Of a stretch of 64,000 nucleotides of DNA, positions 51,827 to 59,767 are shown piece by piece. The notes beneath the pieces were generated by a model. That model saw nothing but the letters and a program-made list of their open reading frames with translations. It did not search any database and was not told the origin of the DNA. The position numbers and the translations under genes were made by a program. Where the stretch lies: contig NZ_JARCHV010000003.1 in NCBI RefSeq assembly GCF_028890485.2, forward strand, positions 124,001-188,000, given 5' to 3'. The first letter of the stretch is position 1, and each line of letters begins with the position of its first letter. Source of the DNA: Planococcus sp. SK3692. Its GTDB lineage: Bacteria; Bacillota; Bacilli; Bacillales_A; Planococcaceae.

Positions 51827-52264
51827 ATGGACAAACCAACCAAACTGGAACAGCAATTATGCTTTGAAGTGTATAAAGCTTCGAGCAATTTCTCAAAACT
51901 TTACGCGAAGACCTTAGAACCGTTCGGCCTGACCTTTACGCAGTATTTGGTGTTGCTCGTGTTGTGGGAAAAAGACGGTTTGACGATGAAAGAGATCGGT
52001 GGGCAACTCGGCCTCGGCACCGGCACACTTAATCCGATCATCAACCGAATGATTCAAAATGGCCGCATCGTGAAAGAACAATCGGCTGAAGACCGCCGCG
52101 CTTTCCGGATTTCCTTGACCGAAAAGTCGCGTGTAGATGAAAAACCGATCGAGCAGGCCATTCACGACAAGATCACCAGCTGCAATTATCTTGATGTCAA
52201 TGCCGTCGAACTGATGAATAACTTGAAAGCCTTGAATGCATTTTTCGGCGAGATGGATCTGTGA
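51827..52264 (+). CDS. ohrR: MarR-family organic peroxide sensor OhrR
   Basis: 145-residue winged-helix repressor. The single redox-sensing cysteine of the OhrR family is present as Cys12 in LEQQLCFEVYKAS, close to Cys15 of B. subtilis OhrR. The wHTH is LTMKEIGGQLGLGTGTLNPI. On oxidation by organic hydroperoxides it should release the ohrA promoter. The ATG at 51827 is chosen for AGGTGATG upstream and the N-terminal match. It is co-transcribed with ohrA and likely with gpx. Confidence 0.92.
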   Translation: MDKPTKLEQQLCFEVYKASSNFSKLYAKTLEPFGLTFTQYLVLLVLWEKDGLTMKEIGGQLGLGTGTLNPIINRMIQNGRIVKEQSAEDRRAFRISLTEKSRVDEKPIEQAIHDKITSCNYLDVNAVELMNNLKALNAFFGEMDL

Positions 52265-52289
52265 AAATTCATGGAAACAGGAGTGATGA

Positions 52290-52769
52290 ATGATGGGAAT
52301 CTACGATATTAAGGTCACCGATGCCAGCGGGGAAGAGTACAAGCTCGAACGCTACAAAGGACAGCCAATGGTCATCGTCAACACCGCGACCAAATGCGGC
52401 TTGCGGGGCCAGTTTGACGGCCTCGAAAAAATTTACCAGCGCTACAAAGATGAAGGCCTTGTCGTACTCGGCTTTCCGTCCGATCAATTCGGCCAGGAAC
52501 TCGGGGAAGCGGCAGATGCCGAATCATCTTGCCGCATGACTTACGGCGTCACGTTCCCTATGCACGACATCATCAAAGTGAACGGCAAAGAAGCGCATCC
52601 CTTGTTCGATCATTTGACGTCGAATACGAAAGGCTTTCTGTCGAGCGGCATCAAATGGAATTTCACGAAGTTCCTTGTCGACCCGAACGGCAAAGTCGTG
52701 GCGAGGTTCGCGCCGAAAGATACACCCGATTCGATGCACAAAGACATCCAGAAAGTGCTCGGCGCCTAA
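52290..52769 (+). CDS. glutathione peroxidase family thiol peroxidase
   Basis: 159-residue GPx-fold enzyme. The peroxidatic Cys36 is in NTATKCGLRGQ, the conserved Gln in GFPSDQFGQE and Trp-Asn in KWNFTKFLVD complete the tetrad. As in most bacterial GPx, a second Cys (SSCRMTYGV) allows thioredoxin-type recycling, so it is probably a thioredoxin peroxidase. GGAGTGATG precedes two adjacent ATG codons; the first is used. It forms an organic-peroxide defence cluster with ohrA-ohrR. Confidence 0.92.
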   Translation: MMGIYDIKVTDASGEEYKLERYKGQPMVIVNTATKCGLRGQFDGLEKIYQRYKDEGLVVLGFPSDQFGQELGEAADAESSCRMTYGVTFPMHDIIKVNGKEAHPLFDHLTSNTKGFLSSGIKWNFTKFLVDPNGKVVARFAPKDTPDSMHKDIQKVLGA

Positions 52770-52840
52770 ACACCTTTGTTCACGAAAGCGGCGGGATGTG
52801 GTAAGCTGAACGTCACGATGAGTGAACGGGAGTGAAAGAA

Positions 52841-53029
52841 ATGGGCAAAGCAAAAGCAAAATCAAAAAGCGGCGTAGGCCAAGGAACCGGCAAAAAAGGC
52901 TGGAACCGTTGGGAAAAAGGCAAGAACAAGGCCAAGAGTTTTAAGCCGTACACAAGCAAAGACAATAAAGAAGCCACGAACCAAAAAGGAAAACAGCCAG
53001 AAGCTGAATCTGAATGGGTCGATGGATAA
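52841..53029 (+). CDS. small Lys-rich hypothetical protein
   Basis: 62 residues, very basic in the first two thirds (GKAKAKSKSGVGQGTGKKGW, then KGKNKAKSFKPYT) and acidic at the end (PEAESEWVDG). No membrane segment or known domain; it is probably disordered and may bind nucleic acid. The ATG at 52841 has GGGAGTG about nine bases upstream; the in-frame GTG at 52832 is too close to it. A terminator follows. Confidence 0.6.
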   Translation: MGKAKAKSKSGVGQGTGKKGWNRWEKGKNKAKSFKPYTSKDNKEATNQKGKQPEAESEWVDG

Positions 53030-53032
53030 TAA

Positions 53033-53063
53033 AAGCCGCGCAGGCAATTGCGCGGTCTTTTTA
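53033..53063 (+). terminator. terminator of the small basic protein gene
   Basis: The stem GCCGCGC/GCGCGGT has a short loop and TTTTTA, directly after the stop. Confidence 0.75.
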
Positions 53064-53177
53064 TTTCCTGGGAAATAGAAATGGTGGTGGAAATCGGCGA
53101 GGGTGTTGGTACCGGCTGCCCAAAGCAAGGTATTGAAAACCAAAGTGAAGCACAGACGAGCTCCCGAACTAAACATT

Positions 53178-53430
53178 ATCTATCTTACCGATGCACGCCT
53201 TAGAAAGCGATTCCCCCACTAGCCGGCAACTGTCTAAAGAAGCAGATTTAATTAGACATACAAGAATTTATGAAATATCTTAGCTGGCCAGCGACAAGGG
53301 TGAGCCGACGCAATAAGACAAGCGCCCTTCTTGGCTTATTGCTAAAGGCCAACCCAAAGCAGGCTGGCGACTACCAAGATGATGCACAATCACAACACCA
53401 TATGGATTCTACAAGCAAACTCTCGCCTTC
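53178..53430 (+). repeat. structured intergenic repeat, copy C
   Basis: Third full-length copy. The inner hairpin is GCAATAAG-A-CAAG/CTTG-G-CTTATTGC (53310-53342), where a G-C pair of copy A is replaced by A-T. The outer stem is GCCAGC/GCTGGC instead of the GCCGC/GCGGC of copy B. The 5' domain GCGATTCCCCCACTAGCCGG is nearly the same as in copy A. It lies in a ~600-base gap, upstream of the cobalamin riboswitch, with no gene of its own and no clear terminator after it. Confidence 0.75.
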
Positions 53431-53644
53431 CTCACACAACTAGCAAGATTCAACGAAGCTCGTATCAAAAAATAACTACAAATTGAAAGGTTTCTACGAA
53501 AAACAATGCAGCGACTAGACCCTTTTTCACTTTCTGCAGGAAGTGCGAGAAAATCCTTGCGGCGAAATTGGAACTGGTCTATAGTGAAACTACAAGATTT
53601 GGTGATGATGTAAAAAAACAACACCATATATAGTGATACCGCAA

Positions 53645-53797
53645 CAAAGGTGCCCGATATGGGCTTAAAAGGGAATCCGGTGAAATACCGGAGCTGTTCC
53701 CGCAACTGTAAGCGCAGACGAACCATGAAATCCCACTGTCCAATGGACGGGAAGGGCATGGCGAGAGTGACGCGCGAGCCAGGAGACCTGCCTTAGT
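53645..53797 (+). ncRNA. cobalamin (AdoCbl) riboswitch
   Basis: Core elements are in order: GGTGCCCGATATGGGC (P1/P2 region), GGGAATCCGGTGAAATACCG, GAGCTGTTCCCGCAACTGTA, AGCGCAGACGAACC, and the B12 box GCGAGCCAGGAGACCTGCC at 53774-53792. It is oriented to the downstream thioesterase-RNR operon and is followed by an intrinsic terminator, so it should switch transcription off when adenosylcobalamin is plentiful. Confidence 0.96.
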
Positions 53798-53888
53798 TGT
53801 CGTTTTGCACTTCTCCGGGAATTGGGAAGGATGACAAAGGTTTGGTTCGTGTGGTCGCAGTACGCCCACCTAATTAACTTGCGTTTAT

Positions 53889-53921
53889 GCCCCCATTCTC
53901 TCCGGAGAGTGGGGGCTTTTG
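53889..53921 (+). terminator. riboswitch expression-platform terminator
   Basis: The stem CCCCCAtTCTCT/AGAGTGGGGG is followed by CTTTTG. It lies between the B12 box and the ribosome site of the thioesterase gene. Confidence 0.85.
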
Positions 53922-53945
53922 TGTTTTCAAAAGGAGGCAGTCAGC

Positions 53946-54434
53946 ATGCAAAGAGAACAACTTCCGGCCGGTGTATCCAGGACCATCCAGTCCCGGCTCG
54001 TCTTACCGCCGGATACCAATCATATGGGCACGATTTTCGGGGGCACCGTCCTCGCATATATTGATGAAATCGCGGCTATCGCGGCAATGAAACATAGCCG
54101 GCGCGCAGTCGTAACCGCGTCGATCGACAACGTCAATTTCCTGTCCTCGGCGAAAGTCGGCGACATCCTGATCTTGGAAGGTGTCGTCATTTCGACAGGA
54201 CGTACTTCGATGGAAGTATACGTCAAAGCAGAATGCCAGCACATCGAAAGCGGCACGCGCAGCTTAACGACTACCTCGATCTTGACGATGGTGGCAGTAG
54301 ATGCAGAAGGCCGTCCGACGCCGGTCGCGAGCGTGGTACCTGAAACGGAGAATGAAAAACGATTATTTGAGAACGCACAGGAACGAAAAGAACGCCGAAT
54401 GATAGCAAACGAATACGCAAAGGAGCTGTGTTGA
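53946..54434 (+). CDS. acyl-CoA thioesterase (YkhA/BFIT-like hotdog)
   Basis: 162-residue single-hotdog acyl-CoA hydrolase that frees CoA from acyl-CoA. The family motif is LPPDTNHMGTIFGGTVLAYI (catalytic Asp in YIDEIAAIAA), with SIDNVNFLSSAKVGDILILE and SMEVYVKAECQ. AAGGAGG lies seven bases before the ATG at 53946. The ribonucleotide reductase gene begins one base after its stop codon. So it is the first gene under the cobalamin riboswitch, an unexpected partner for RNR. Confidence 0.88.
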   Translation: MQREQLPAGVSRTIQSRLVLPPDTNHMGTIFGGTVLAYIDEIAAIAAMKHSRRAVVTASIDNVNFLSSAKVGDILILEGVVISTGRTSMEVYVKAECQHIESGTRSLTTTSILTMVAVDAEGRPTPVASVVPETENEKRLFENAQERKERRMIANEYAKELC

Positions 54435-54435
54435 A

Positions 54436-56613
54436 ATGACTTTAGGAGCAGTAGAACGCGATAGAAAAATTCAAGATGCACTTGACCGTGTGTCGATGGA
54501 CGAACCTCATTGGACGTTTGAGGCGGCAGGATTATATTTAGAGAAATTATATGAGCAAGCGGCACAAACGCGCGGCTACAGCGCAGCGAACAAATACGAT
54601 GATTTTTACGGATTGATTTATGGGCTTAGCCGACTTGGCATTTATTCGAAGGATCTATTGGAAGCTTACTCCGAAGACGAAATTCGCCTATTGGGACAAG
54701 AAATTTCACCGGAGCGCGATGAATTGTTCAATTACATAGGTTTATTCTTGCTGGCGGACCGTTATTTGGCAAAAGACTATGACGGACGTGTGTGGGAATT
54801 GCCACAGGAGCGCTTTCTCATCATCGCGATGACTTTGATGCAAAAAGAACCGAAAGTGCGGCGCCTGGAGCTCGTTAAGGAAGCCTATTGGGCAATGAGC
54901 AATTTGTATATGACAGTGGCAACACCGACTTTGTCGAATGCCGGAAAAAGTTTCGGGCAAATGTCTTCGTGCTTTATCGACACGGTGGCAGATTCGCTTG
55001 ACGGCATCTACCAGAACAACTGGGATGTCGCGCGCCTCAGTAAAGACGGCGGTGGTCTAGGTGTTTACTACGGAAAAGTGCGCGCACTCGGCTCGGACAT
55101 CCGCAAATTCAAAGGCAATTCATCCGGTGTCATCCCGTGGATTCGCCTGCTCAATGACACAGCCGTCAGTGTCGACCAGCTCGGCCAGCGCCAAGGCGCA
55201 GTGGCGGTCTATTTGGATGTATTCCATAAAGACATCATGAACGGCTTCCTGGATTTGAAAACGAACAATGGGGATGAGCGCCGCAAAGCGCACGATATTT
55301 TTACCGGCGTCTCGATTCCGGATTTGTTTATGCAAAAATTGCAGGAAACGGATGAAAGCGGCCGCAGCATCGGCGAATGGCATACATTCTGCCCGCATGA
55401 AGTCAAGCAAGTGATGGGCTGGAAAGACGAGCAGGGCAATTTGCTCGGCCTCGAAGACTTCTACGACGAAACCGACCGTAAATACTTCACTGAAAAATAC
55501 GAAGAAGCGGTCAATCATCCATTATTGGCAAGAAAATCGTTCCGTGCGATGGATGTTATGGCGCGCATCATGGTATCGCAGCTTGAAACCGGTACGCCAT
55601 ATATGTTCTACCGCGACGAAGTGAACCGTGGAAACCCGAACAAGCACTTGCGCGGTATCGGCAAAACATCCATCTATTGCAGTAATCTATGCAGCGAAAT
55701 CGCACAGAACATGTCGCCGACTGAGATCATCAAAGAATACAAAGACGAAGAAGGCAATTTGGTCACCGTGAAAAAACCGGGTGATTTCGTCGTCTGCAAC
55801 CTATCGTCCATCAACTTGCCAAGAGCGGTGCAAGCGGACGTCTTGTCCCGCCTCATCCCGATTCAATTGCGCATGCTCGATAATGTCATCGATTTGAATA
55901 CCATTTCGGTCGGCCAGGCGGAAGTAACGAATCAAAAATATCGTGCCGTTGGATTAGGGACATTCGGATGGCACCACCTGCTCGCGCTTCGCAGCATCCA
56001 TTGGGAAACAGAAGAAGCGGTTGAGTATGCCGATACTTTATACGAAGAAATCGCCTGGCACACCATCCGCGCATCAGCGGGACTGGCGGAAGAAAAAGGC
56101 GCATTCAGTGAATTCGCCGGTTCTGAATGGCATACGGGCGAGTATTTCGAACGCCGCAGCTACACGGGAGAGCGCTGGGACGCCTTACGCCGCAAAGTAT
56201 CCGCATCCGGCGTGCGCAACGGCTGGATGATGGCGGTCGCACCGAACTCATCGACCGCCAAAATCGGCGGCTCGACAGACGGCATCGACCCGCTATATGC
56301 CGTCGAATACGCAGAAGAGAAAAAGAATTTCCGCTTTAATGTGACGGCACCGGATCTCAACCACCGGACGTATGACTACTACCGCCGTGCACGCCACGTG
56401 CTGGACCAGAAATGGAGCATCCGCCAAAATGCCGCGAGACAGCGCCATATCGACCAGTCGATCAGCTTTAATTTATACGTGCCGCACACGATCCGTGCCA
56501 AGGAATTGCTCGAATTGCACCTCGAAGCGTGGAATTGCGGATTGAAGACAAGCTATTATGTGCGCAGCACGTCGCAGGAAGAAATCGAAGCATGCGAGGC
56601 ATGTGAAAGCTAA
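54436..56613 (+). CDS. class I ribonucleoside-diphosphate reductase, alpha subunit
   Basis: 725-residue catalytic subunit that converts NDPs to dNDPs using a radical delivered from the beta subunit. Key sites: SSCF (first redox Cys, ~178), CNLSSINLP (radical Cys of the finger loop, ~454), NSSTAKIGGSTDG loop, and the C-terminal shuttle pair CEAC (720/723). The usual ~90-residue ATP-cone is not recognisable at the N-terminus, so allosteric activity control may be absent. The gene is translationally linked to the thioesterase gene. Class Ia versus Ib cannot be settled without comparison; no nrdI of standard type is adjacent. Confidence 0.92.
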   Translation: MTLGAVERDRKIQDALDRVSMDEPHWTFEAAGLYLEKLYEQAAQTRGYSAANKYDDFYGLIYGLSRLGIYSKDLLEAYSEDEIRLLGQEISPERDELFNYIGLFLLADRYLAKDYDGRVWELPQERFLIIAMTLMQKEPKVRRLELVKEAYWAMSNLYMTVATPTLSNAGKSFGQMSSCFIDTVADSLDGIYQNNWDVARLSKDGGGLGVYYGKVRALGSDIRKFKGNSSGVIPWIRLLNDTAVSVDQLGQRQGAVAVYLDVFHKDIMNGFLDLKTNNGDERRKAHDIFTGVSIPDLFMQKLQETDESGRSIGEWHTFCPHEVKQVMGWKDEQGNLLGLEDFYDETDRKYFTEKYEEAVNHPLLARKSFRAMDVMARIMVSQLETGTPYMFYRDEVNRGNPNKHLRGIGKTSIYCSNLCSEIAQNMSPTEIIKEYKDEEGNLVTVKKPGDFVVCNLSSINLPRAVQADVLSRLIPIQLRMLDNVIDLNTISVGQAEVTNQKYRAVGLGTFGWHHLLALRSIHWETEEAVEYADTLYEEIAWHTIRASAGLAEEKGAFSEFAGSEWHTGEYFERRSYTGERWDALRRKVSASGVRNGWMMAVAPNSSTAKIGGSTDGIDPLYAVEYAEEKKNFRFNVTAPDLNHRTYDYYRRARHVLDQKWSIRQNAARQRHIDQSISFNLYVPHTIRAKELLELHLEAWNCGLKTSYYVRSTSQEEIEACEACES

Positions 56614-56629
56614 AGAGAGGATGAGAAGT

Positions 56630-57667
56630 ATGCAAACGTTAACGAAACAACCATTGATGGATCCGGATGCACCGAACCGCTCGACCGCCATTGTCGGCGG
56701 GGCGAGCTCCGGCTTGCTCAATTGGAATGACATCGCCCATCCGCATATGTATGAATTGTACCAAGCGCTGCTCGCGAACTTCTGGAAAGCGCAGGAAATC
56801 AATATGCAGGATGATATTAAAAATTGGGACTCACTATCGGATACCGAGAAAGATGTCTTTTTGCGCATTAACACGCAGCTCGCGTCCCTCGACAGCCTGC
56901 AAACACCGACGATGACTCAAGTGATGGACTATGTCAGCGATTCAAGTTTCAAGTCGATTTTTGCTGTCATCGCCCAGCAGGAAGCGGTCCATACCGAGTC
57001 GTATTCCTATGTACTCAGCTCGCTTGTGCCGCTCGATGAACAAAACCGGCGCTTTGATGAAGCGAAGAACGACCCGCTCGTGAGAAAGCGCAACGCACGC
57101 ATATTACAAGCGTACGAAGCGTTCCGCACCGAGCCTGATTTGAAAAACCTACTGAAGCTTGCGGTCAACTCAATCAATTTGGAAGGCATTTATTTCTATG
57201 CAGGCTTTGCGTTTTTCTACCACCTCGCGCGCCAGCAGAAAATGCTCAAGACGAGTACGATGATCAGCTATATCCAGCGCGATGAAATGCAGCACGCTTA
57301 TTTTGTTTCGCAATTTATCCGCATCTTGATCTCAGAAAACCCAGAACTCGCGACAGATAGCATGAACAACTGGATTCGCGAGGAAGTGGCACACGCCGTC
57401 GAACTTGAAAAAGAATGGGCACAACATATCCTCGGGGAGATTGAGGGGCTTGATCTTGATGAGTTCAATGAATACGTCGAGTATTTGGCCAACAAGCGGC
57501 TGCGCCAAATCGGTCTTGGCAACCTTTACGAAACGCGCGATAACCCGATGCCGTGGATCCGCGTCTTCGGTGATGATATGATGAACAGCACGAAGTCGGA
57601 TTTCTTCGAACAGAAATCACGCGCCTATACGAAAGTATCGGAGTCGAACGGCTTTGACGAATTATAA
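56630..57667 (+). CDS. class I ribonucleoside-diphosphate reductase, beta subunit
   Basis: 345-residue ferritin-like radical subunit. Metal ligands and radical Tyr can be placed: Asp in QLASLDSLQ, Glu and His plus the Tyr in QEAVHTESYS (E-x2-H-x3-Y), Glu in NLEGIYFYAGF, and Glu/His in QRDEMQHAYF. The Tyr is present, so a tyrosyl radical enzyme (Fe or Mn) is expected. The C-terminal ~15 residues should dock to alpha. The ATG at 56630 is chosen, with AGAGAGGATG upstream. It overlaps the flavodoxin gene by 14 bases. Confidence 0.93.
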   Translation: MQTLTKQPLMDPDAPNRSTAIVGGASSGLLNWNDIAHPHMYELYQALLANFWKAQEINMQDDIKNWDSLSDTEKDVFLRINTQLASLDSLQTPTMTQVMDYVSDSSFKSIFAVIAQQEAVHTESYSYVLSSLVPLDEQNRRFDEAKNDPLVRKRNARILQAYEAFRTEPDLKNLLKLAVNSINLEGIYFYAGFAFFYHLARQQKMLKTSTMISYIQRDEMQHAYFVSQFIRILISENPELATDSMNNWIREEVAHAVELEKEWAQHILGEIEGLDLDEFNEYVEYLANKRLRQIGLGNLYETRDNPMPWIRVFGDDMMNSTKSDFFEQKSRAYTKVSESNGFDEL

Positions 57668-58133
57668 ACCGAGCGTTGCAATTGTCTATGCTTCTGCGAC
57701 GGGGCACACTGAAACCCTTGCGCATATGGTGGCGGATGCCTTCGTGCGGCAAGGGGCTGAACCGGATGTTTTTCGTGTAAAGGAATTCGGTCTCGCTGAA
57801 CTATGCCGTTACGATATAGTTGTGGTCGGTACTTATACCTGGATGAACGGGGAAATCCCGAAGCAGCTTCATGGCTTATTCGAAGCGATGGAACAGCAAG
57901 ACAAGACGCTCGTTACTGGTGTATTCGGGACAGGCGACCGCTGCTTTGCGACGTATTGCGGCGCGGTCGATCTGTTTCGGGATATGCTGCATGCGACAAC
58001 CACCTTAGCCGCAACGCTCAAAGTCGAACAGATGCCGTCTGCGGATGACCGCATGCGCTGCGGCGTGTTTGCAGAAAGTCTGCTGATGAAATACAGCTAT
58101 CACAAAGGCATGTTGTCAGCCGCCAACTCTTGA
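57654..58133 (+). CDS. short-chain flavodoxin in the RNR operon
   Basis: 159-residue flavodoxin. The FMN phosphate loop is VAIVYASATGHTETLA, the 60s loop GTYTWMNGEIP carries the Trp that stacks on FMN, and the 90s loop FGTGDRCFATYCGA is typical. The start is a TTG inside the beta-subunit gene (14-base overlap). In class Ib systems the flavoprotein NrdI is needed to make the Mn radical cofactor; this protein is longer than NrdI and reads as a true flavodoxin, so it may be the reductant for cofactor repair, or an NrdI stand-in. Confidence 0.87.
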   Translation: MTNYKPSVAIVYASATGHTETLAHMVADAFVRQGAEPDVFRVKEFGLAELCRYDIVVVGTYTWMNGEIPKQLHGLFEAMEQQDKTLVTGVFGTGDRCFATYCGAVDLFRDMLHATTTLAATLKVEQMPSADDRMRCGVFAESLLMKYSYHKGMLSAANS

Positions 58134-58206
58134 AGTTTCCGATAGTTTCTCCTTTTGACAAGCGGGTATAGAGCTATTAAGGAATTGAAACAGAGGAGGA
58201 AGGTCA

Positions 58207-58407
58207 ATGGCACAACAGAAATGGTTAAAAGTCGGCGCGGCGGCAATGCTGTCTGCGGGAATGCTTGCTGCTTGCGGTGGCGGGGAAGACGAGCCCGAGA
58301 TGGAGCAAGAAACAGACGTCATGCCAGGCGAAGAACAAGGCGACTCTGAAGACAATGAAGACACTGAAGATAATGATGATAATGAAGACGGTGAAGAAGA
58401 AGATTAA
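58207..58407 (+). CDS. small, extremely acidic lipoprotein
   Basis: 66 residues: a signal peptide with lipobox (AAAMLSAGMLAACGGG; Cys at ~23) and a mature part made almost only of Glu/Asp/Asn (EDNEDTEDNDDNEDGEEED). It is probably a disordered, anionic membrane-anchored tail that could bind cations or act as spacer. GAGGAAGG precedes the ATG. No homologue family is known to me. Confidence 0.7.
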   Translation: MAQQKWLKVGAAAMLSAGMLAACGGGEDEPEMEQETDVMPGEEQGDSEDNEDTEDNDDNEDGEEED

Positions 58408-58464
58408 ATTTGTATAAGATAAATTAGGTCTATAGTTTCCATTTTCAGACGATTTAGCTTATAC

Positions 58465-58616
58465 TATTCTCGAACGGGAAGCCATGGTATTTCCGGTTAG
58501 GCATCAGGACTTACAGATGAAGAAAACAACAATTTGGTAAAATGGAACAGACTATAGCGCTGGAACCAACGCCGAAAAAAGCCCTTGCTTGGGTTTTTTT
58601 CGGCGTTTTCTTTTTA
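58465..58616 (+). promoter_or_regulatory. leader RNA or small RNA ending in a terminator before the 58647 gene
   Basis: A -10-like TATACT (about 58461) starts a ~145-base stretch with a GGAA...TTCC stem (58477-58493), closing in a strong intrinsic terminator AACGCCGAAAAAAGCCC-TTGCT-GGGTTTTTTTCGGCGTT with T5 (about 58568-58616). The gene at 58647 has its own ribosome site after the terminator. This is the arrangement of an attenuator or of a separate sRNA. I do not recognise the aptamer. Confidence 0.5.
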
Positions 58617-58646
58617 GCACAATTTGCTTTAAGAAAGGGGAACGAT

Positions 58647-59045
58647 ATGAAAATCGAACACACTATCATGGACCTGGCACAACAGGTCGGTAACTTGCTT
58701 GAGGCGGAAACCGATACCACGGACATGGAATGCCTGATCAAGAAAAACCGGACCGTAACCATTGAATTGCATGATAAAAGTTTTGATTGCACACTGGAAC
58801 ACGATATATCGTTTCGAAACCTGAAATCTGATGGCTCTGCCGTAAACGAAGCAGATATATACTTGCTCCCTGAAGAAGTGGCGTTATTTACCCAAGCATT
58901 GCAGCAATACCCGATTGCCTTGCCGACAGAATTTGAGCAAAGCATCGACTCAAACCCGAATATTGTGTGTCTGCGACTGACAACAGAGGAACCGCCGGAG
59001 AATTTCGCCGCGCGCCTCGCTGCTGCCTTGCGCCAGATCGATTAA
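58647..59045 (+). CDS. hypothetical cytoplasmic protein
   Basis: 132 residues, acidic, soluble, with no family recognised. Alternating helix and strand (MDLAQQVGNLLEAETDTTD; LIKKNRTVTIELHDKSFDCT; LLPEEVALFTQALQQYPIAL). GAAAGGGG lies before the ATG at 58647; the longer frame to 58542 runs through the upstream terminator and is rejected. It is followed by its own terminator. Confidence 0.6.
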   Translation: MKIEHTIMDLAQQVGNLLEAETDTTDMECLIKKNRTVTIELHDKSFDCTLEHDISFRNLKSDGSAVNEADIYLLPEEVALFTQALQQYPIALPTEFEQSIDSNPNIVCLRLTTEEPPENFAARLAAALRQID

Positions 59046-59050
59046 ATAGA

Positions 59051-59083
59051 AAAGACCCGGACGCCTGGCGATCCGGGTTTTTA
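59051..59083 (+). terminator. terminator of the 58647 gene
   Basis: The stem ACCCGGA/TCCGGGT has an inner CGCC/GGCG, followed by TTTTTA. Confidence 0.8.
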
Positions 59084-59167
59084 GTATGCATCCTTTATTT
59101 GGAAAGAGAAAGTTGGCATGTTATGGTGACCATAACGGAACTTTCAAATTCATATGGAGGTTTAGAC

Positions 59168-59371
59168 ATGCGTGAACATATTTTGTATTTCATAGGATTT
59201 ATAGTACTTGCGGCTTTCAATAGTTGGATGGATCATCTGCAGCAGGGGGCATGGCAGTTACAGGAGAACATCCTTCACGCTTTATTCATTACGTTATTTA
59301 TACGTGGCGGCTTTTGGTTTGAGAAGAGGGTGAAAAGAAAAGAAGCGCAAGAACAGAAAGAGACCAACTAA
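59168..59371 (+). CDS. small membrane protein
   Basis: 67 residues with two hydrophobic segments (ILYFIGFIVLAAFNSWM and ILHALFITLFIRGGFWF) and a Lys/Glu-rich cytoplasmic tail. The ATG at 59168 has ATGGAGG eight bases upstream. No family recognised. Confidence 0.6.
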   Translation: MREHILYFIGFIVLAAFNSWMDHLQQGAWQLQENILHALFITLFIRGGFWFEKRVKRKEAQEQKETN

Positions 59372-59410
59372 AAATAGCCTTCTGGTTGGCAATGGCTTGA
59401 ATTTCTCGAT

Positions 59411-59578
59411 TTACCTTCTAAATTCCATCAGTTTTATCAAATGGTCGAGGCGCAGTGCAATATAAACCAATGACATGGCGGCAATTCCTTGCCAAATGCT
59501 TCCGTAGAACAGTCCGAGAAGGCCTCCTACTGTTATGTAAACGAGTAAATTCTTTTCCGTTCCAAAATCTCCCTTCAT
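59411..59578 (-). CDS. small membrane protein on the minus strand (55 aa)
   Basis: A short open frame with good codon use: hydrophilic start (MKGDFGTEKN), one or two membrane helices (LLVYITVGGLLGLFYGSIW; GIAAMSLVYIALRL) and a basic tail (MEFRR). A TATAAT lies only about 18 bases before the ATG, so the leader would be nearly absent, and no ribosome site is seen. It resembles YrzR/YqzJ-type tiny proteins in size only. It fills most of the gap before pabA; the remaining bases show nothing else. Confidence 0.5.
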   Translation of the reverse strand: MKGDFGTEKNLLVYITVGGLLGLFYGSIWQGIAAMSLVYIALRLDHLIKLMEFRR

Positions 59579-59767
59579 TTCAAGTTAATTGTATTATAAC
59601 TCAGTGGAATTTTAAAAAGGATATCGAGGAAATATTTTCTAGCCTTTTTATAAATACATCACCTGTTCCGTAGTCTCCGGCCTGACTATTAGATAATCGA
59701 TGCTTAATCCTCATCCTCCCTTTATAATGAACATACGCAGCATTTCATTTGAAGAGGAGTTTTTTCT

